From contig DASVRI010000025.1 in the NCBI GenBank assembly GCA_036388675.1, positions 62,001 through 126,000 on the forward strand: a DNA stretch of 64,000 nucleotides, read 5' to 3'. The position numbers and the translations under genes are program-made. Positions 34,875 through 44,212 of this stretch are shown in pieces (position 1 is the first letter of the stretch; each line of letters opens with the position of its first letter). The stretch comes from DASVUS01 sp036388675. Lineage in GTDB: Bacteria; Armatimonadota; Abditibacteriia; Abditibacteriales; Abditibacteriaceae. Below the pieces are notes generated by a model. The model did no database searches. It saw only the letters and a list, made by a program, of their open reading frames with translations, and was not told the origin of the DNA.

Positions 34875-37800
34875 ATGTCCAAGTGCCAGTGTGGCTTTTG
34901 CCATCTTCACGTTCATTCCGAGTACTCGTTGCTCGACGGAGCCAATCGCGTCAAAGACCTGGCCAAACGCGCCGCCGAAATGGATATGCCCGCCCTGGCG
35001 CTGACCGATCATGGCGTAATGTATGGCGCGGTCGACTTCTACAGTGCGTGCAAAGATCAGGGCATAAAGCCGATAATTGGCGTTGAGGCCTATGTGGCTC
35101 CGCGCAAGCACACCGACAAAGACCCGCACCTCGATAAGCAGAAGAACACGCATCACCTGACCCTGTGGGCCAAGAACCTGACTGGTTATAAGAACCTGGT
35201 CAAGCTGACGACGCGCGCTCACCTCGATGGCTTTTACTATCGCCCGCGCGTCGACCACGAACTGATCGCTAAGCACTCGGAAGGACTGATTTGCGGCAGC
35301 GCCTGCCTGGGCGGCGAGATTCCGCAGCTTATTGCCAATCAGAAGTTCGACGAGGCCGTGGCGCGCGCCGAAAAGTATCGCGACATCTTCGGCAAAGAAA
35401 ACTTCTTCCTCGAAATGATGGATCACGACCTGCACGGTCAGGAAGAAGTCAACGAAAAGCTGATTTCGATTCATCACAAGACCGGCATTCCGCTCATCGT
35501 TTCCAACGACGCGCACTATTTGCGCGCGCAAGATGAGCACATGCACAAAATCCTCGTTGCTATTGGCACCAACTCCACGGTGCAGAGCGCGGCGCTGCAC
35601 TATGGCCCCAACTTCTACCTGAAAACTCAGGACGAGATGTGGGAGCGCTTCAAGAGTACTCCCGAAGCGCTGGAAAACACGCTGCGCATCGCCGACATGG
35701 TCGATCTCGAACTCGACCTCAAGACAACGCACTTTCCCGTCTTCGATGTGCCGCCCGGCCACGATCTGACCTCGTATTTCAAATTCCTATGTGAGCAGCG
35801 TTTCGACAAGCGTTATCCGCCGGGCCACCCGCGCCGCGACGAAGCCCGCACACGCATGGCCTACGAGCAGCAGATCATCATCGACAAGGGTTATCCCGGC
35901 TACTTTCTGGTGGTGCAGGATTTCATCAACTGGTCGAAAGAGCGCGGCATTTTAGTCGGTTGCCGTGGTTCGGCGGCGGGCTGCTTAGTTTCTTACGTCC
36001 TGGGCATTACGAACCTTGATCCGCTGCCTTACGGCCTGCTGTTCGAGCGATTCCTCAACCCGGATCGCGTGAGTACTCCCGACATCGACGTGGACTTCCC
36101 GGACAAGCGCCGCGATGAAGTGATGCAGTATGTCACGAACAAATACGGCAAAGACAAAGTCGCGCAAATCATCACGTTTGGAACGCTTGCGGCGCGTGCG
36201 GCGATTCGCGATACGGCGCGCGCCACCGGCCTCGACCTGAAAATTGCCGATGCCGTGGCCAAGCTGATCCCGGCCATTCCCGGCCATCCGGTTTCGATCA
36301 AGAAAGCCATCGAAGAAGTGCAGGAACTGGGCAACCTTTACAGTTCCGATTCCACCATCCGCGAGTTGTGCGACACGGCGCAGCAAATCGAGGGCATGAC
36401 GCGCCATGCAAGCCGCCACGCTTGCGGTGTTGTGATTGGAAAAGAAGCGCTCGACGAACTGGTGCCGCTGGAAGAAAAAGACGGCGACGTTATCACGCAG
36501 TATCACGCCAAGGCGGTTGAAAAAATCGGCCTAGTGAAGATGGACTTTCTGGGTCTGCAAAACAACACGGTCATCAACGACACGCTGGAACTCATCGAAG
36601 CGCGTCACGGCAACAAGATCGACCTGGAAAACATCGACCTGACCGACAAAAAAGTCTATGACATGCTGGGCAAGGGTGACGGCATCGCCGTCTTCCAGAT
36701 GGAAGGCACCGGCATGCGCGCTCTCTTGCGCGACATGAAGCCGGAAAATCTGGAACATATCATCGCGCAGATTTCGCTTTATCGTCCCGGCCCGATGGAA
36801 GAAATTCCCAAGTACATCAGCGGGCGTTTCGGCGGCAAAGTCACCTATCCGCACCCCAAGCTCGAAGGAGTACTCAAAGATACCTACGGCATGTTGCTCT
36901 ACCAGGAGCAGGTCATGCAAGCGGCACAGGTGCTGGCGGGCTTTACCGGCGGTCAGTCGGAAACGCTGATGAAGGCGATGTCGAAAAAGCAGGCCGAAGC
37001 GATGGCCAAGATGAAGCCGCTCTTCGTCGAAGGCTGCCTCAAAAACGGCATCGACACGCGCTCCTCCGAAGACATCTTCGGTCGCATGGAGGAGTTTGCG
37101 AAATACGCTTTCAACAAGTGTGCGCACGGACAAACAGAAGTTGCATTGCCGGACGGCACCAAGATGACGTTAGCGCGCGCCTATCGCGAAAAGCCGGAGT
37201 TCATCATGGCGATGTGGCCGGACGGCGAAATTCGCCCGCATCGAGTACTCGATATTGTGCGCACCGGCACCAAGCCGCTGCTCAAGATCACAACTCAAAA
37301 AGGACGTGTGGTTAAAGCGACGGCGGAACATCGCTTCCTCACAACCGAAGGCTATCAAACAGTCAGTGAAATGCGCGTCGGTACGGAACTCATCACCGAG
37401 CCGTGGAAGCTTTCGCGTTTAAGCGAACAGGGCCGCGAAGTTCGCCGCCAGAACATGCGCCGCATCAACGCGCATCCGCGCCGCAAAGAGTGGGCGTGTG
37501 CCACATCAACGCGCATGAAAGAGTATCAGGCCGCGCGTCCCCTTGAAGAAAAGCAGGCGCACATGAAGCGCATGCACTCGCTGTATCCCGAACTGACACG
37601 GCCTGCGGTTGCGGCGATGCACGAGCACGTTCGTTACCTGATGCATAACGATGCCGAGTGGCGCAATCGTCATCGTGAGGCGAGCCTGGGCAACGTGCGC
37701 GCCTGCTACGACACGGAGCCGGGCTACGGACGTTGCTCCATTGCGTCGAATGGCATGTGGTGTGCCGGCCAGCCCGAACGCGACATGGCCGAATGGCTAA

Positions 37801-39737
37801 TCGAGCAGGGTGTCGAGTTCGAGATGCACAAGGTGCTGCCGAACGGGCGCATCTGCGACTTCTATTTCGCCGGCATTTACTGGGAAATGGACGGCATGGA
37901 TCGCGTCGCCAAATACTTCGAGGCGAAGTATGGCGACCTGCCGTTTGCCGTGGTGACGCCGGAAGACTTCAAGTTCAAAGTCGAGCATCATCTTCAACTG
38001 GCGCACGCTCAAAACGGCGACCCAATTGTCAGCATCGAGCCGTGCGACGCCGCTGTCACTTATGACATCGAAATGGCGCCGGACGGCCCCCTCAATTACA
38101 TCGCCAACGGCATCGTGTCGCACAACTCGCACGCGGCCTATTACGGCCTCGTCTCGTATTGGACGGCCTTCTTAAAGGTCAACTATCCGAGCGAGTTCAT
38201 GGCGTGCAAGATGACGAGCTTGCTGGAAAAGAAAGACAAGCTGCTCGTCGTGATTGACGATTGTCGTAAGCATGACATCGAAGTTTTGCCCGCAGATGTC
38301 AACGAAAGTAACCACGAGTTCACCGTTGTTGAAGGCGGCATTCGCTTCGGGTTGCAGGCGATTAAAGGCATCGGCGAAGCGCCGGTGAACGCGATTTGCG
38401 AAGCGCGCAAAGAAGGCGGCAAGTTCTCCAGCCTGTTCGATTTTTGCGCGCGTGTACCGACTCGTGCCTGTGGCAAAGGCGCCATTGAAACGCTGATTAA
38501 ATGCGGCGCTTTCGACAGCATTCACGCCAATCGCCAGGCAATGATTGATGCTCTGGATGGCGCGATTTCCGCCGGTTTGCAGGCGCAGCAGGATGCCGCC
38601 TCGGGCCAGTTCAACATGTTCGGTGAATCAACTGAAGCGGGACGCCCCAAAGCGTCCGGCCAGTTGCCCAATGTGCCCGACGCCGACCGCGACACGCGCC
38701 TTGGCTGGGAAAAGGAGTTTCTCGGCCTCTACATCAGCGACCATCCGTTGCTGCCTTTGCGCGAGTATCTGGAACAGAACACGACACCGCTGGAGCGCAT
38801 CGGCGAAGATCGCAGCTTAAGCGATGGCAGCCGCGTCACGGTTGGCGGCATGGTGACGACAGTCAAGAAGATGATTGACAAGAACGGGCGCACCTGGGCC
38901 GCGTTTACACTCGAAGATCTCACCGGTTCGCTGGAAGTGCTGGCGTTTGCCAAGACGTTTGAGAAGTGCGGCCAGTGCGTCGAAGAAGATGCCAAGTTAA
39001 TCGTCACCGGGCGTTTGGCTGCCGATAACCGGCGTGGTGGTTTTCGTGGCGGCGGTGATGATGACGATGCGGCGGCTGAAGCCGAAAACACGGTGTACAA
39101 GGTCATGGCTGATGACATCGAAGTGATCGACAAAGCTGAAGCCGCGCAGGCTGCTGAAAACGCGGTCAGCACGCGCGAGAACATTGTCACATCGCATGAG
39201 GAAGCGGCGATGCCGAGCATCTCCATAAATCGCAGTTCGGCGGGTGCTGCCAACGGCAATGGCTCATCCAACGGGCATAGCGAGTACTCGAATGGCAATG
39301 GTGCCAACGGGAACGGCTCCAATGGTCATAACGGCAGCAACGGACACAATGGCAACGGAGCGAATAGCGGCTACAGCAATGGCTCGTCGAATGGCAACGG
39401 CCAGGCGAACGGTGGCAGCGCATCTTACGAGTACTCGCGTGGTGCGGCACAGACCATCGGACGCACTTTCGCGCCGCCGCACGATGCCGGGCATTGTGTT
39501 CATCTTTACATCAGCGAAGGCCGCGCTGATGCCAGCACATTGTCGAAGCTGTGGAACGCGTGCCGCAATCATCGCGGCGATACCGAAGTATGGCTTCACA
39601 TTGACAACGGTCTTGAGATGATGCAGTTGCGTGTATCGCCGTCGTTCTGGGTTGATCCGACAGCGGAGTTCTGCGACGAAGTCTATGCCGTGCTGGGCCA
39701 GGAATGCGTGCAGATGCCGTGCGCTCCGGTGTATTGA
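34875..39737 (+). CDS. dnaE: DNA polymerase III alpha subunit, with intein
   Basis: 1620 residues as encoded, 1284 after splicing. PHP domain at the start (CHLHVHSEYSLLDGANRVKDLAKRAAEMDMPALALTDHGVMYGA). Catalytic aspartates in PDIDVDF (D403, D405), thumb and finger regions, HhH, OB-fold (VTVGGMVTTVKKMIDKNGRTWAAFTLEDLTGSLEVLAF) and a C-terminal domain. An intein (residues 749-1084) splits the conserved FNKSHAAYYGLVSYWTAFLKVNYP motif after FNK. Between OB-fold and C-terminal domain is an Asn/Gly/Ser-rich linker of about 85 residues, with two GAGTACTC copies. The replicative polymerase extends DNA in the holoenzyme. Several GAGTACTC copies lie inside. Confidence 0.97.
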   Translation: MSKCQCGFCHLHVHSEYSLLDGANRVKDLAKRAAEMDMPALALTDHGVMYGAVDFYSACKDQGIKPIIGVEAYVAPRKHTDKDPHLDKQKNTHHLTLWAKNLTGYKNLVKLTTRAHLDGFYYRPRVDHELIAKHSEGLICGSACLGGEIPQLIANQKFDEAVARAEKYRDIFGKENFFLEMMDHDLHGQEEVNEKLISIHHKTGIPLIVSNDAHYLRAQDEHMHKILVAIGTNSTVQSAALHYGPNFYLKTQDEMWERFKSTPEALENTLRIADMVDLELDLKTTHFPVFDVPPGHDLTSYFKFLCEQRFDKRYPPGHPRRDEARTRMAYEQQIIIDKGYPGYFLVVQDFINWSKERGILVGCRGSAAGCLVSYVLGITNLDPLPYGLLFERFLNPDRVSTPDIDVDFPDKRRDEVMQYVTNKYGKDKVAQIITFGTLAARAAIRDTARATGLDLKIADAVAKLIPAIPGHPVSIKKAIEEVQELGNLYSSDSTIRELCDTAQQIEGMTRHASRHACGVVIGKEALDELVPLEEKDGDVITQYHAKAVEKIGLVKMDFLGLQNNTVINDTLELIEARHGNKIDLENIDLTDKKVYDMLGKGDGIAVFQMEGTGMRALLRDMKPENLEHIIAQISLYRPGPMEEIPKYISGRFGGKVTYPHPKLEGVLKDTYGMLLYQEQVMQAAQVLAGFTGGQSETLMKAMSKKQAEAMAKMKPLFVEGCLKNGIDTRSSEDIFGRMEEFAKYAFNKCAHGQTEVALPDGTKMTLARAYREKPEFIMAMWPDGEIRPHRVLDIVRTGTKPLLKITTQKGRVVKATAEHRFLTTEGYQTVSEMRVGTELITEPWKLSRLSEQGREVRRQNMRRINAHPRRKEWACATSTRMKEYQAARPLEEKQAHMKRMHSLYPELTRPAVAAMHEHVRYLMHNDAEWRNRHREASLGNVRACYDTEPGYGRCSIASNGMWCAGQPERDMAEWLIEQGVEFEMHKVLPNGRICDFYFAGIYWEMDGMDRVAKYFEAKYGDLPFAVVTPEDFKFKVEHHLQLAHAQNGDPIVSIEPCDAAVTYDIEMAPDGPLNYIANGIVSHNSHAAYYGLVSYWTAFLKVNYPSEFMACKMTSLLEKKDKLLVVIDDCRKHDIEVLPADVNESNHEFTVVEGGIRFGLQAIKGIGEAPVNAICEARKEGGKFSSLFDFCARVPTRACGKGAIETLIKCGAFDSIHANRQAMIDALDGAISAGLQAQQDAASGQFNMFGESTEAGRPKASGQLPNVPDADRDTRLGWEKEFLGLYISDHPLLPLREYLEQNTTPLERIGEDRSLSDGSRVTVGGMVTTVKKMIDKNGRTWAAFTLEDLTGSLEVLAFAKTFEKCGQCVEEDAKLIVTGRLAADNRRGGFRGGGDDDDAAAEAENTVYKVMADDIEVIDKAEAAQAAENAVSTRENIVTSHEEAAMPSISINRSSAGAANGNGSSNGHSEYSNGNGANGNGSNGHNGSNGHNGNGANSGYSNGSSNGNGQANGGSASYEYSRGAAQTIGRTFAPPHDAGHCVHLYISEGRADASTLSKLWNACRNHRGDTEVWLHIDNGLEMMQLRVSPSFWVDPTAEFCDEVYAVLGQECVQMPCAPVY
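37119..38126 (+). other. Intein in dnaE with probable Vsr-like (PD-(D/E)XK) nuclease domain
   Basis: 336 residues. Block A-like CAHGQTEVALPDGTKMTLAR at the start gives the splicing Cys1. VVKATAEHRFLTTEGYQTVSEMRVGTELI is the TxxH-type block B and its neighbour. The end YDIEMAPDGPLNYIANGIVSHN has the block F/G His-Asn, and +1 is Ser of the extein. The middle (about 60 to 280 of the intein) has helical repeats (RRQNMRRINAHPRRKEW...) then ERDMAEWLIEQGVEFEMHKVLPNGRICDFYFAGIYWEMDGMDRVAKYFEAKY. The D-F-Y...W-E-M-D-G pattern looks like a PD-(D/E)XK core related to Vsr/EDxHD homing nucleases, with no LAGLIDADG motif. The intein lies three residues downstream of the cyanobacterial DnaE split site. Confidence 0.95.
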
Positions 39738-39745
39738 GACGCCGC

Positions 39746-39816
39746 TGTAGGGGCGCATTGCAATGCGCCTTGATGCACCGTAAGTCTCATGGAGCGGGTG
39801 CAATGCGCCCCTGCAA
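39746..39816. repeat. REP-type element, variant of copies at 8555-9686
   Basis: GTAGGGGCGCATTGCAATGCGCC and GGTGCAATGCGCCCCTGC face each other around a short spacer. The palindromes match the pattern of the RAYT-linked elements but with CATTGCAATG in place of CACGGCGTG. Confidence 0.75.
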
Positions 39817-39820
39817 TTTT

Positions 39821-41296
39821 CTACAAATGGAGCAGCGCGCGGGCGATGCTGAAATAGAGGAACAAGCCGGTCGCATCCACGAACGTCGTGACAAACGGTG
39901 CCGACATGACTGCCGGATCGAAGCCCAGGCGCTTGGCAATCAGCGGCAGCATCGAGCCGACAAGACTGGCCCAAATCACAATTGCCGTCAGCGAGCACGC
40001 GATGACCATGGCCAACGTTCCGCTTTCGCCCCAGCCAAACAGCACGAAAAAGTAACCGACAACAGCCAGGCAACCGCCCAGCGCCAGGCCGGTGCGCGCC
40101 TCGCGCCATAGCACACGCAGCCAGTCGCTAAAGTGCAGTTCGCCCAGCGCCAGCGCGCGTGTCACGGTCATCACGGCCTGCGCGCCGGCATTACCACCAG
40201 TTCCAATCAGAAGTGGAACAAAGGTCGCCAGCACGGCCAGTTCGGCAATCAAGCCTTCAAAGTGGCGCGACACACCGCCGGTGAACATTGAAGCCACAAA
40301 CAACAGCAGCAGCCAGCCGAAGCGTTGGCGCACCGTGTCGATGACACCAACGGAGAGATAGGGCGTTTCCGGGTCGCGCATGGTGACGGCACCCAGCGCC
40401 AGAACGTCTTCGGTTTGCTCTTCGACCAGAACGTGAAGCACGTCGTCCATGGTGACGATGCCGGCCAGCGTGCCGCGACGGTCGAGCACGGGAATGGCTA
40501 AGAACGAGTACTTGGAAAAGATGCGCGCCACTTCTTCCTGATCGGTATCGACCGAAACTGTAAGCGGCTCGTTGATCATGATGTCGCGCACGGTCTGGTC
40601 GGGGCGGGCGCGCACCAGAAGGCGCAGGGGAATCACGCCCAGCAGGCGCTCGTCTTCTTCCGGCTCCGGTCGTGTGCCGAACGGACGCGTGAAATGGATG
40701 CGCTCTTCAAACGGCTCCACCACATACAGCTCGGTCAAAGTTTCCACTTCGGGGTCGGCGTGGCGCACTGCGGAAAAGGCTTCTTCAATCGTCATTTCAG
40801 GCGTCAGGCGCACGAAGTTGTCGGTCATCAGGCGACCGGCGGTGTTTTCTTCATAGGCCAGCAGCTCGCGGATTTCGACAGCATCTTCGGGCGCACGCAC
40901 TTCCAGGTCGGCCAAAAGTTCGGCGGCGCGCTGCGGGCTGGCATCCGACACCGCTTCGGCGGCATCGTCCATCGGCATGCGGTCGAGCAGGTCGGCCAGG
41001 CGACCCGGCGGCGCGTTCTCCATCAGATAATGCGAGGTGTCGGCGTCCACTTCGCCCAGCACCTGCGCAGCGCGTGCATTATCGAGCCAGTTGAAAATCG
41101 CCAGACATTCCGGGTTGGCGAGATGGCTCATCGCTTCGGCAATGTCGGCGTGATGGCGTCCCTGCAAAGCTGCGATCATTGCCAGGTCGCCACCATCGCC
41201 CGGCGGCACGCGCAAGGCGGCACGCAGCCGTGTTGCCAATTTGTGTCCCGACTCAGCCGTCATCACGGCACTTTCTGTTTCTTGCGGCTGCTGCAT
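39821..41296 (-). CDS. mgtE: Magnesium transporter MgtE
   Basis: 491 residues from ATG 41296 (AGGGAT upstream). The N-domain (MSHLANPECLAIFNWLDNARAAQVLGEVD...) is followed by two CBS domains (GVIPLRLLVRARPDQTVRDIMINEPLTVSVDTDQEEVARIFSKYSFLAIPVLDRRGTLAGIVTMDDVL) and a membrane domain with five helices, beginning FGWLLLLFVASMFTGG and containing TGGNAGAQA and FVDATGLFLYFSIAR. MgtE is a Mg2+-gated magnesium channel. The N and CBS domains sense cytoplasmic Mg2+. An upstream open frame to 41362 is not convincing. Confidence 0.96.
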   Translation of the reverse strand: MQQPQETESAVMTAESGHKLATRLRAALRVPPGDGGDLAMIAALQGRHHADIAEAMSHLANPECLAIFNWLDNARAAQVLGEVDADTSHYLMENAPPGRLADLLDRMPMDDAAEAVSDASPQRAAELLADLEVRAPEDAVEIRELLAYEENTAGRLMTDNFVRLTPEMTIEEAFSAVRHADPEVETLTELYVVEPFEERIHFTRPFGTRPEPEEDERLLGVIPLRLLVRARPDQTVRDIMINEPLTVSVDTDQEEVARIFSKYSFLAIPVLDRRGTLAGIVTMDDVLHVLVEEQTEDVLALGAVTMRDPETPYLSVGVIDTVRQRFGWLLLLFVASMFTGGVSRHFEGLIAELAVLATFVPLLIGTGGNAGAQAVMTVTRALALGELHFSDWLRVLWREARTGLALGGCLAVVGYFFVLFGWGESGTLAMVIACSLTAIVIWASLVGSMLPLIAKRLGFDPAVMSAPFVTTFVDATGLFLYFSIARALLHL

Positions 41297-41705
41297 CTCA
41301 ATCCCTTCTACGGTCGAACCTGCTGTGGCGCGGCGCCGTGCCGCGCACGGTCGTGCCGCCACGACCGTGCCACGACGACATTGAACCCGGCACCATTACA
41401 CGGGTCGCGCACCGGATAGGTCTCTCGGCGGGCAGGTCACTCACCGGGCGGGTGGCTCGTCGATACTGATATGGCTGTTTATGTTCTGCGTAGTCAGTCT
41501 ACTCGCTGCCATAACATAATGGCTTGGTTATGCAAACGATCCAGGCTCTTTCCCGGCACAATAGGCGGCTTGCAAGTGTTTGGGCAGATGTACCCTCCTG
41601 TGTCTTGCGCCGCCGTTTGAAACGCGTTAAAACTCCCCACATCTCAAAAGCAAGGGCACGAGTACTCGTGCCCTTTAAAATTGCCCCAAGAGCGAGGAAT
41701 TTCTG
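41297..41705. other. Non-coding stretch upstream of the Gfo/Idh/MocA gene
   Basis: Holds GC-rich short palindromes near 41330-41400 (CGCGGCGCCGTGCCGCG, CACGGTCGTG...CACGACCGTG) and the 24-bp palindrome described separately. No gene is supported. Confidence 0.6.
41652..41675. repeat. 24-bp perfect palindrome centred on GAGTACTC
   Basis: AAGGGCACGAGTACTCGTGCCCTT: 12-bp arms meet at the GAGTACTC core (41660-41667). It lies 30 bp ahead of the Gfo/Idh/MocA start and is followed by TTAAAA, so it may act as a terminator for read-through or an operator. Confidence 0.85.
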
Positions 41706-42704
41706 ATGCCAAAAGTGCGCATGGCCATTCTGGGTTGCGGCGGTATGTCGGGCGAGCACGCGCGTCGTTACAAGCGCAATGAAGATGTTGAAATCGTGGG
41801 GCTGTGCGATGTCAGCGAAGAAGTTGTGCAGAAATACATCGAGCGCAACCTGAGCGACTACGAACCCAAACCGCAAATCTTCACCGATGCGGCGCAGATG
41901 TACTCTGAAGTGAAGCCCGATGCCGTCACGATTGTAACGCCACATACATTGCACTTCGAGCATGGCATGCAGGCGCTCGCAGCCGGCTGCCACATCTTGA
42001 TGGAAAAGCCGATGGTCACGGATTCGGGCCAGGCGCACGAGCTGGCGGCGGCGGTTGAAAAGGCGGGCAAGATTTTTGTTGTCGGTTACAACACGCCGTG
42101 CACACCGAACTTCAATTACCTGCGCGAGATGATTCGTTCGGGTGAACTGGGCAAATTGGAACTGGTAAACGGCTGGCTGGTGCAGAACTGGAAAAAAGGC
42201 ACCACCGGCTCGTGGCGTCAGAACCCGGCACTTTCGGGCGGCGGGCAGATGTATGATTCGGGCGCGCATCTTTTTAACTCCCTGATCTGGAGCGTCGAGC
42301 AGCCGGTCAGCGAAGTTCTCGCTTTTGTCGATAACTCCGGCACGCCGGTTGACATCAACGGCACGGTCAACATTCGCTTTGCCAACGGCACGCTGGCCAC
42401 GATTGTCGTCGGCGGAAATTGTCCCAATGACGGCTCCGGCATGTACCTCTTCTTCGAAAAGGGCCGCGTCGAGATTGATGGCTGGGGCGGCGGTTACATC
42501 AAAGTGTGGAAGCAGGGCGAAGGACAAATTGAGCCTGACATTCAAGGGCAATCGAATACGCCCAACGATAACTTTATTGACGCCATTCTGGGTCGTGCTG
42601 AAGCGCGCACCAGCCCGCGCAACGGCGTGCAGCAAAGCGAACTGATGGATGCCATTTACGAGTCGGCGAGCACCGGCCAGATCGCACGTCCCAAACAGCG
42701 CTAA
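41706..42704 (+). CDS. Gfo/Idh/MocA family oxidoreductase
   Basis: 332 residues. VRMAILGCGGMSGEHARRYKRNEDVEIVGLCDVSEE is the NAD(P)-binding Rossmann start, with the GxGxxG-like GCGGMSG. PDAVTIVTPHTLHFEHGMQALAAGCHILMEKPMV contains the EKP motif with catalytic Lys. GGGQMYDSGAHLFNSLIW contains the H of the family active site (DxGxH). The substrate, probably a sugar derivative or inositol-type compound, cannot be told. It lies upstream of hisD on the same strand, with 56 bp between. Confidence 0.93.
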   Translation: MPKVRMAILGCGGMSGEHARRYKRNEDVEIVGLCDVSEEVVQKYIERNLSDYEPKPQIFTDAAQMYSEVKPDAVTIVTPHTLHFEHGMQALAAGCHILMEKPMVTDSGQAHELAAAVEKAGKIFVVGYNTPCTPNFNYLREMIRSGELGKLELVNGWLVQNWKKGTTGSWRQNPALSGGGQMYDSGAHLFNSLIWSVEQPVSEVLAFVDNSGTPVDINGTVNIRFANGTLATIVVGGNCPNDGSGMYLFFEKGRVEIDGWGGGYIKVWKQGEGQIEPDIQGQSNTPNDNFIDAILGRAEARTSPRNGVQQSELMDAIYESASTGQIARPKQR

Positions 42705-42760
42705 CATAATTGTGCTAACGCAATCATGTTCATGCAGCAGCACATAACGAGTACTCAGAG

Positions 42761-44170
42761 ATGCAATTAATCGAAGGCTACGAAGGCGCACGCGCTGCGC
42801 TCCAGAAGTCGAATGCAGCGCGCGCGTTCTCGGCACAACCGGAAATCGAAGCGCGCGTGCGCGATATCTGTGAGGCCGTGCGCGCAGAAGGCGACGAGGC
42901 GCTGCTGCGTTTCGAGCGCCAGTTCGATTGCGCCACATTTGAATTAGGGCAACTGCGCGTCGCGCCGCAAGAAATCGAAGCGGCGTGGCAAAGCCTGCCC
43001 GGCGAAGTTCAAAGCGCGTTGCAGCGCGCAGCGGATAACATCGCCTACTTTCATCGCAAGCAGCCTGTCGGTGATTGGACAACCGTTTCGCCGGATGGTG
43101 TTTTTTTGGGCCAGCGGTACACTCCGATTGAACGAGTCGGTTTGTATGCGCCGGGAGGCCTGGCGGCTTATCCTTCAACGGTGTTGATGATCGGCATTCC
43201 GGCGCAGGTGGCCGGCGTATCCCAGGTTGTGCTGTGTTCGCCACCGGCAGCCGATGGCTCGCTGCATCCTGTGATACTGGCGGCGGCGCGTGTGGCAGGC
43301 ATCACCGAGATTTATCGCCTGGGCGGTGCGCCGGCCATGGCGGCCATGGCTCTTGGCACAGCTTCGGTGCGCGCTGTTGATAAATTAGTGGGGCCGGGCA
43401 ACCTTTATGTCACACTGGCCAAGAAGTATCTGTATGGCACGGTGGGCATTGACGGGCTGTATGGCCCCAGTGAAGTTGTAGTGTTATGCGACCACACCGG
43501 ACGGCGCGGCGTGCAAGAAAATTCCGCGCCGCACGCTGCACAGTTGGCCGCGGACCTGGTGGCTCAGGCTGAGCACGGCGCCGATTCGTTTGTGTGCCTT
43601 GTTGCGACATCACGCCTGTTGTGCGCGGCAGTAATGAGCGAAGTCGAGTCGCAAATGGAAGTCAGCCCGCGCAAAGAGGTTTTACGCCAATCGTTGCAAA
43701 ATGCTCTGGTGCTTTGCGTCGATTCACTCGATGAGGCGTGCGCACTGTGCGACGAAGCTGCGCCCGAACACCTCGAAATCTGGAGCCGCGATGCACTCGC
43801 TCTGAGTACTCGTATACGTCATGCGGGCGCGATATTCCTCAATACGCCGGTGCCCCTGGGCGATTACATTGCCGGCCCGTCGCACACATTGCCCACCGGC
43901 GCCACAGCACGCTTCGCGCATGGTGTTGGAGTGGAAACATTCCTCAAGCGCACCTCGCTGATTGCCGCATCGAGTGATAGCATAGCCCGTCTGGCAAACG
44001 ATCTGAACACAATAGCGCACCTGGAAGACTTGCCGGGCCATGCCGCTGCTGTTCAACGTGCCGCACAGGGTGCGTTCTTGCGAGATGTCTCCGCTGATTC
44101 GATTGAAGCCGAAGGTGACACCGATGTCAGTGCGCAACCCGGTGGCAATGCTACCGACGCTGGCTTGTAG
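42761..44170 (+). CDS. hisD: Histidinol dehydrogenase
   Basis: 469 residues, a full-length HisD: LYAPGGLAAYPSTVLMIGIPAQVAGV, YRLGGAPAMAAMALGTASVRAVDKLVGPGNLYVTLAKKYLYGTVGIDGLYGPSEVVVLCD, QAEHGADS, EHLEIW, and PVPLGDYIAGPSHTLPTGATARFAHGVGVETFLKRTSLI. Zinc ligands Gln/His in QAEHGAD and the catalytic Glu/His in EHLEI and GPSHTLPT regions are kept. It makes histidine from histidinol in two NAD+-dependent steps. The last 40 residues (SADSIEAEGDTDVSAQPGGNATDAG) look like an extra tail. No other his genes are nearby. GAGTACTC ends 4 bp ahead of the ATG. Confidence 0.95.
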   Translation: MQLIEGYEGARAALQKSNAARAFSAQPEIEARVRDICEAVRAEGDEALLRFERQFDCATFELGQLRVAPQEIEAAWQSLPGEVQSALQRAADNIAYFHRKQPVGDWTTVSPDGVFLGQRYTPIERVGLYAPGGLAAYPSTVLMIGIPAQVAGVSQVVLCSPPAADGSLHPVILAAARVAGITEIYRLGGAPAMAAMALGTASVRAVDKLVGPGNLYVTLAKKYLYGTVGIDGLYGPSEVVVLCDHTGRRGVQENSAPHAAQLAADLVAQAEHGADSFVCLVATSRLLCAAVMSEVESQMEVSPRKEVLRQSLQNALVLCVDSLDEACALCDEAAPEHLEIWSRDALALSTRIRHAGAIFLNTPVPLGDYIAGPSHTLPTGATARFAHGVGVETFLKRTSLIAASSDSIARLANDLNTIAHLEDLPGHAAAVQRAAQGAFLRDVSADSIEAEGDTDVSAQPGGNATDAGL

Positions 44171-44212
44171 CAGCTAAGAGAAACGAAGCAACGTTTTCCC
44201 TGCTTGTGAGAA

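Noticed and set aside
41499..43244. 581-residue open frame antisense across the Gfo/Idh/MocA and hisD genes
   Set aside because: Both plus-strand genes are clearly conserved; the antisense frame results from GC-rich third positions.
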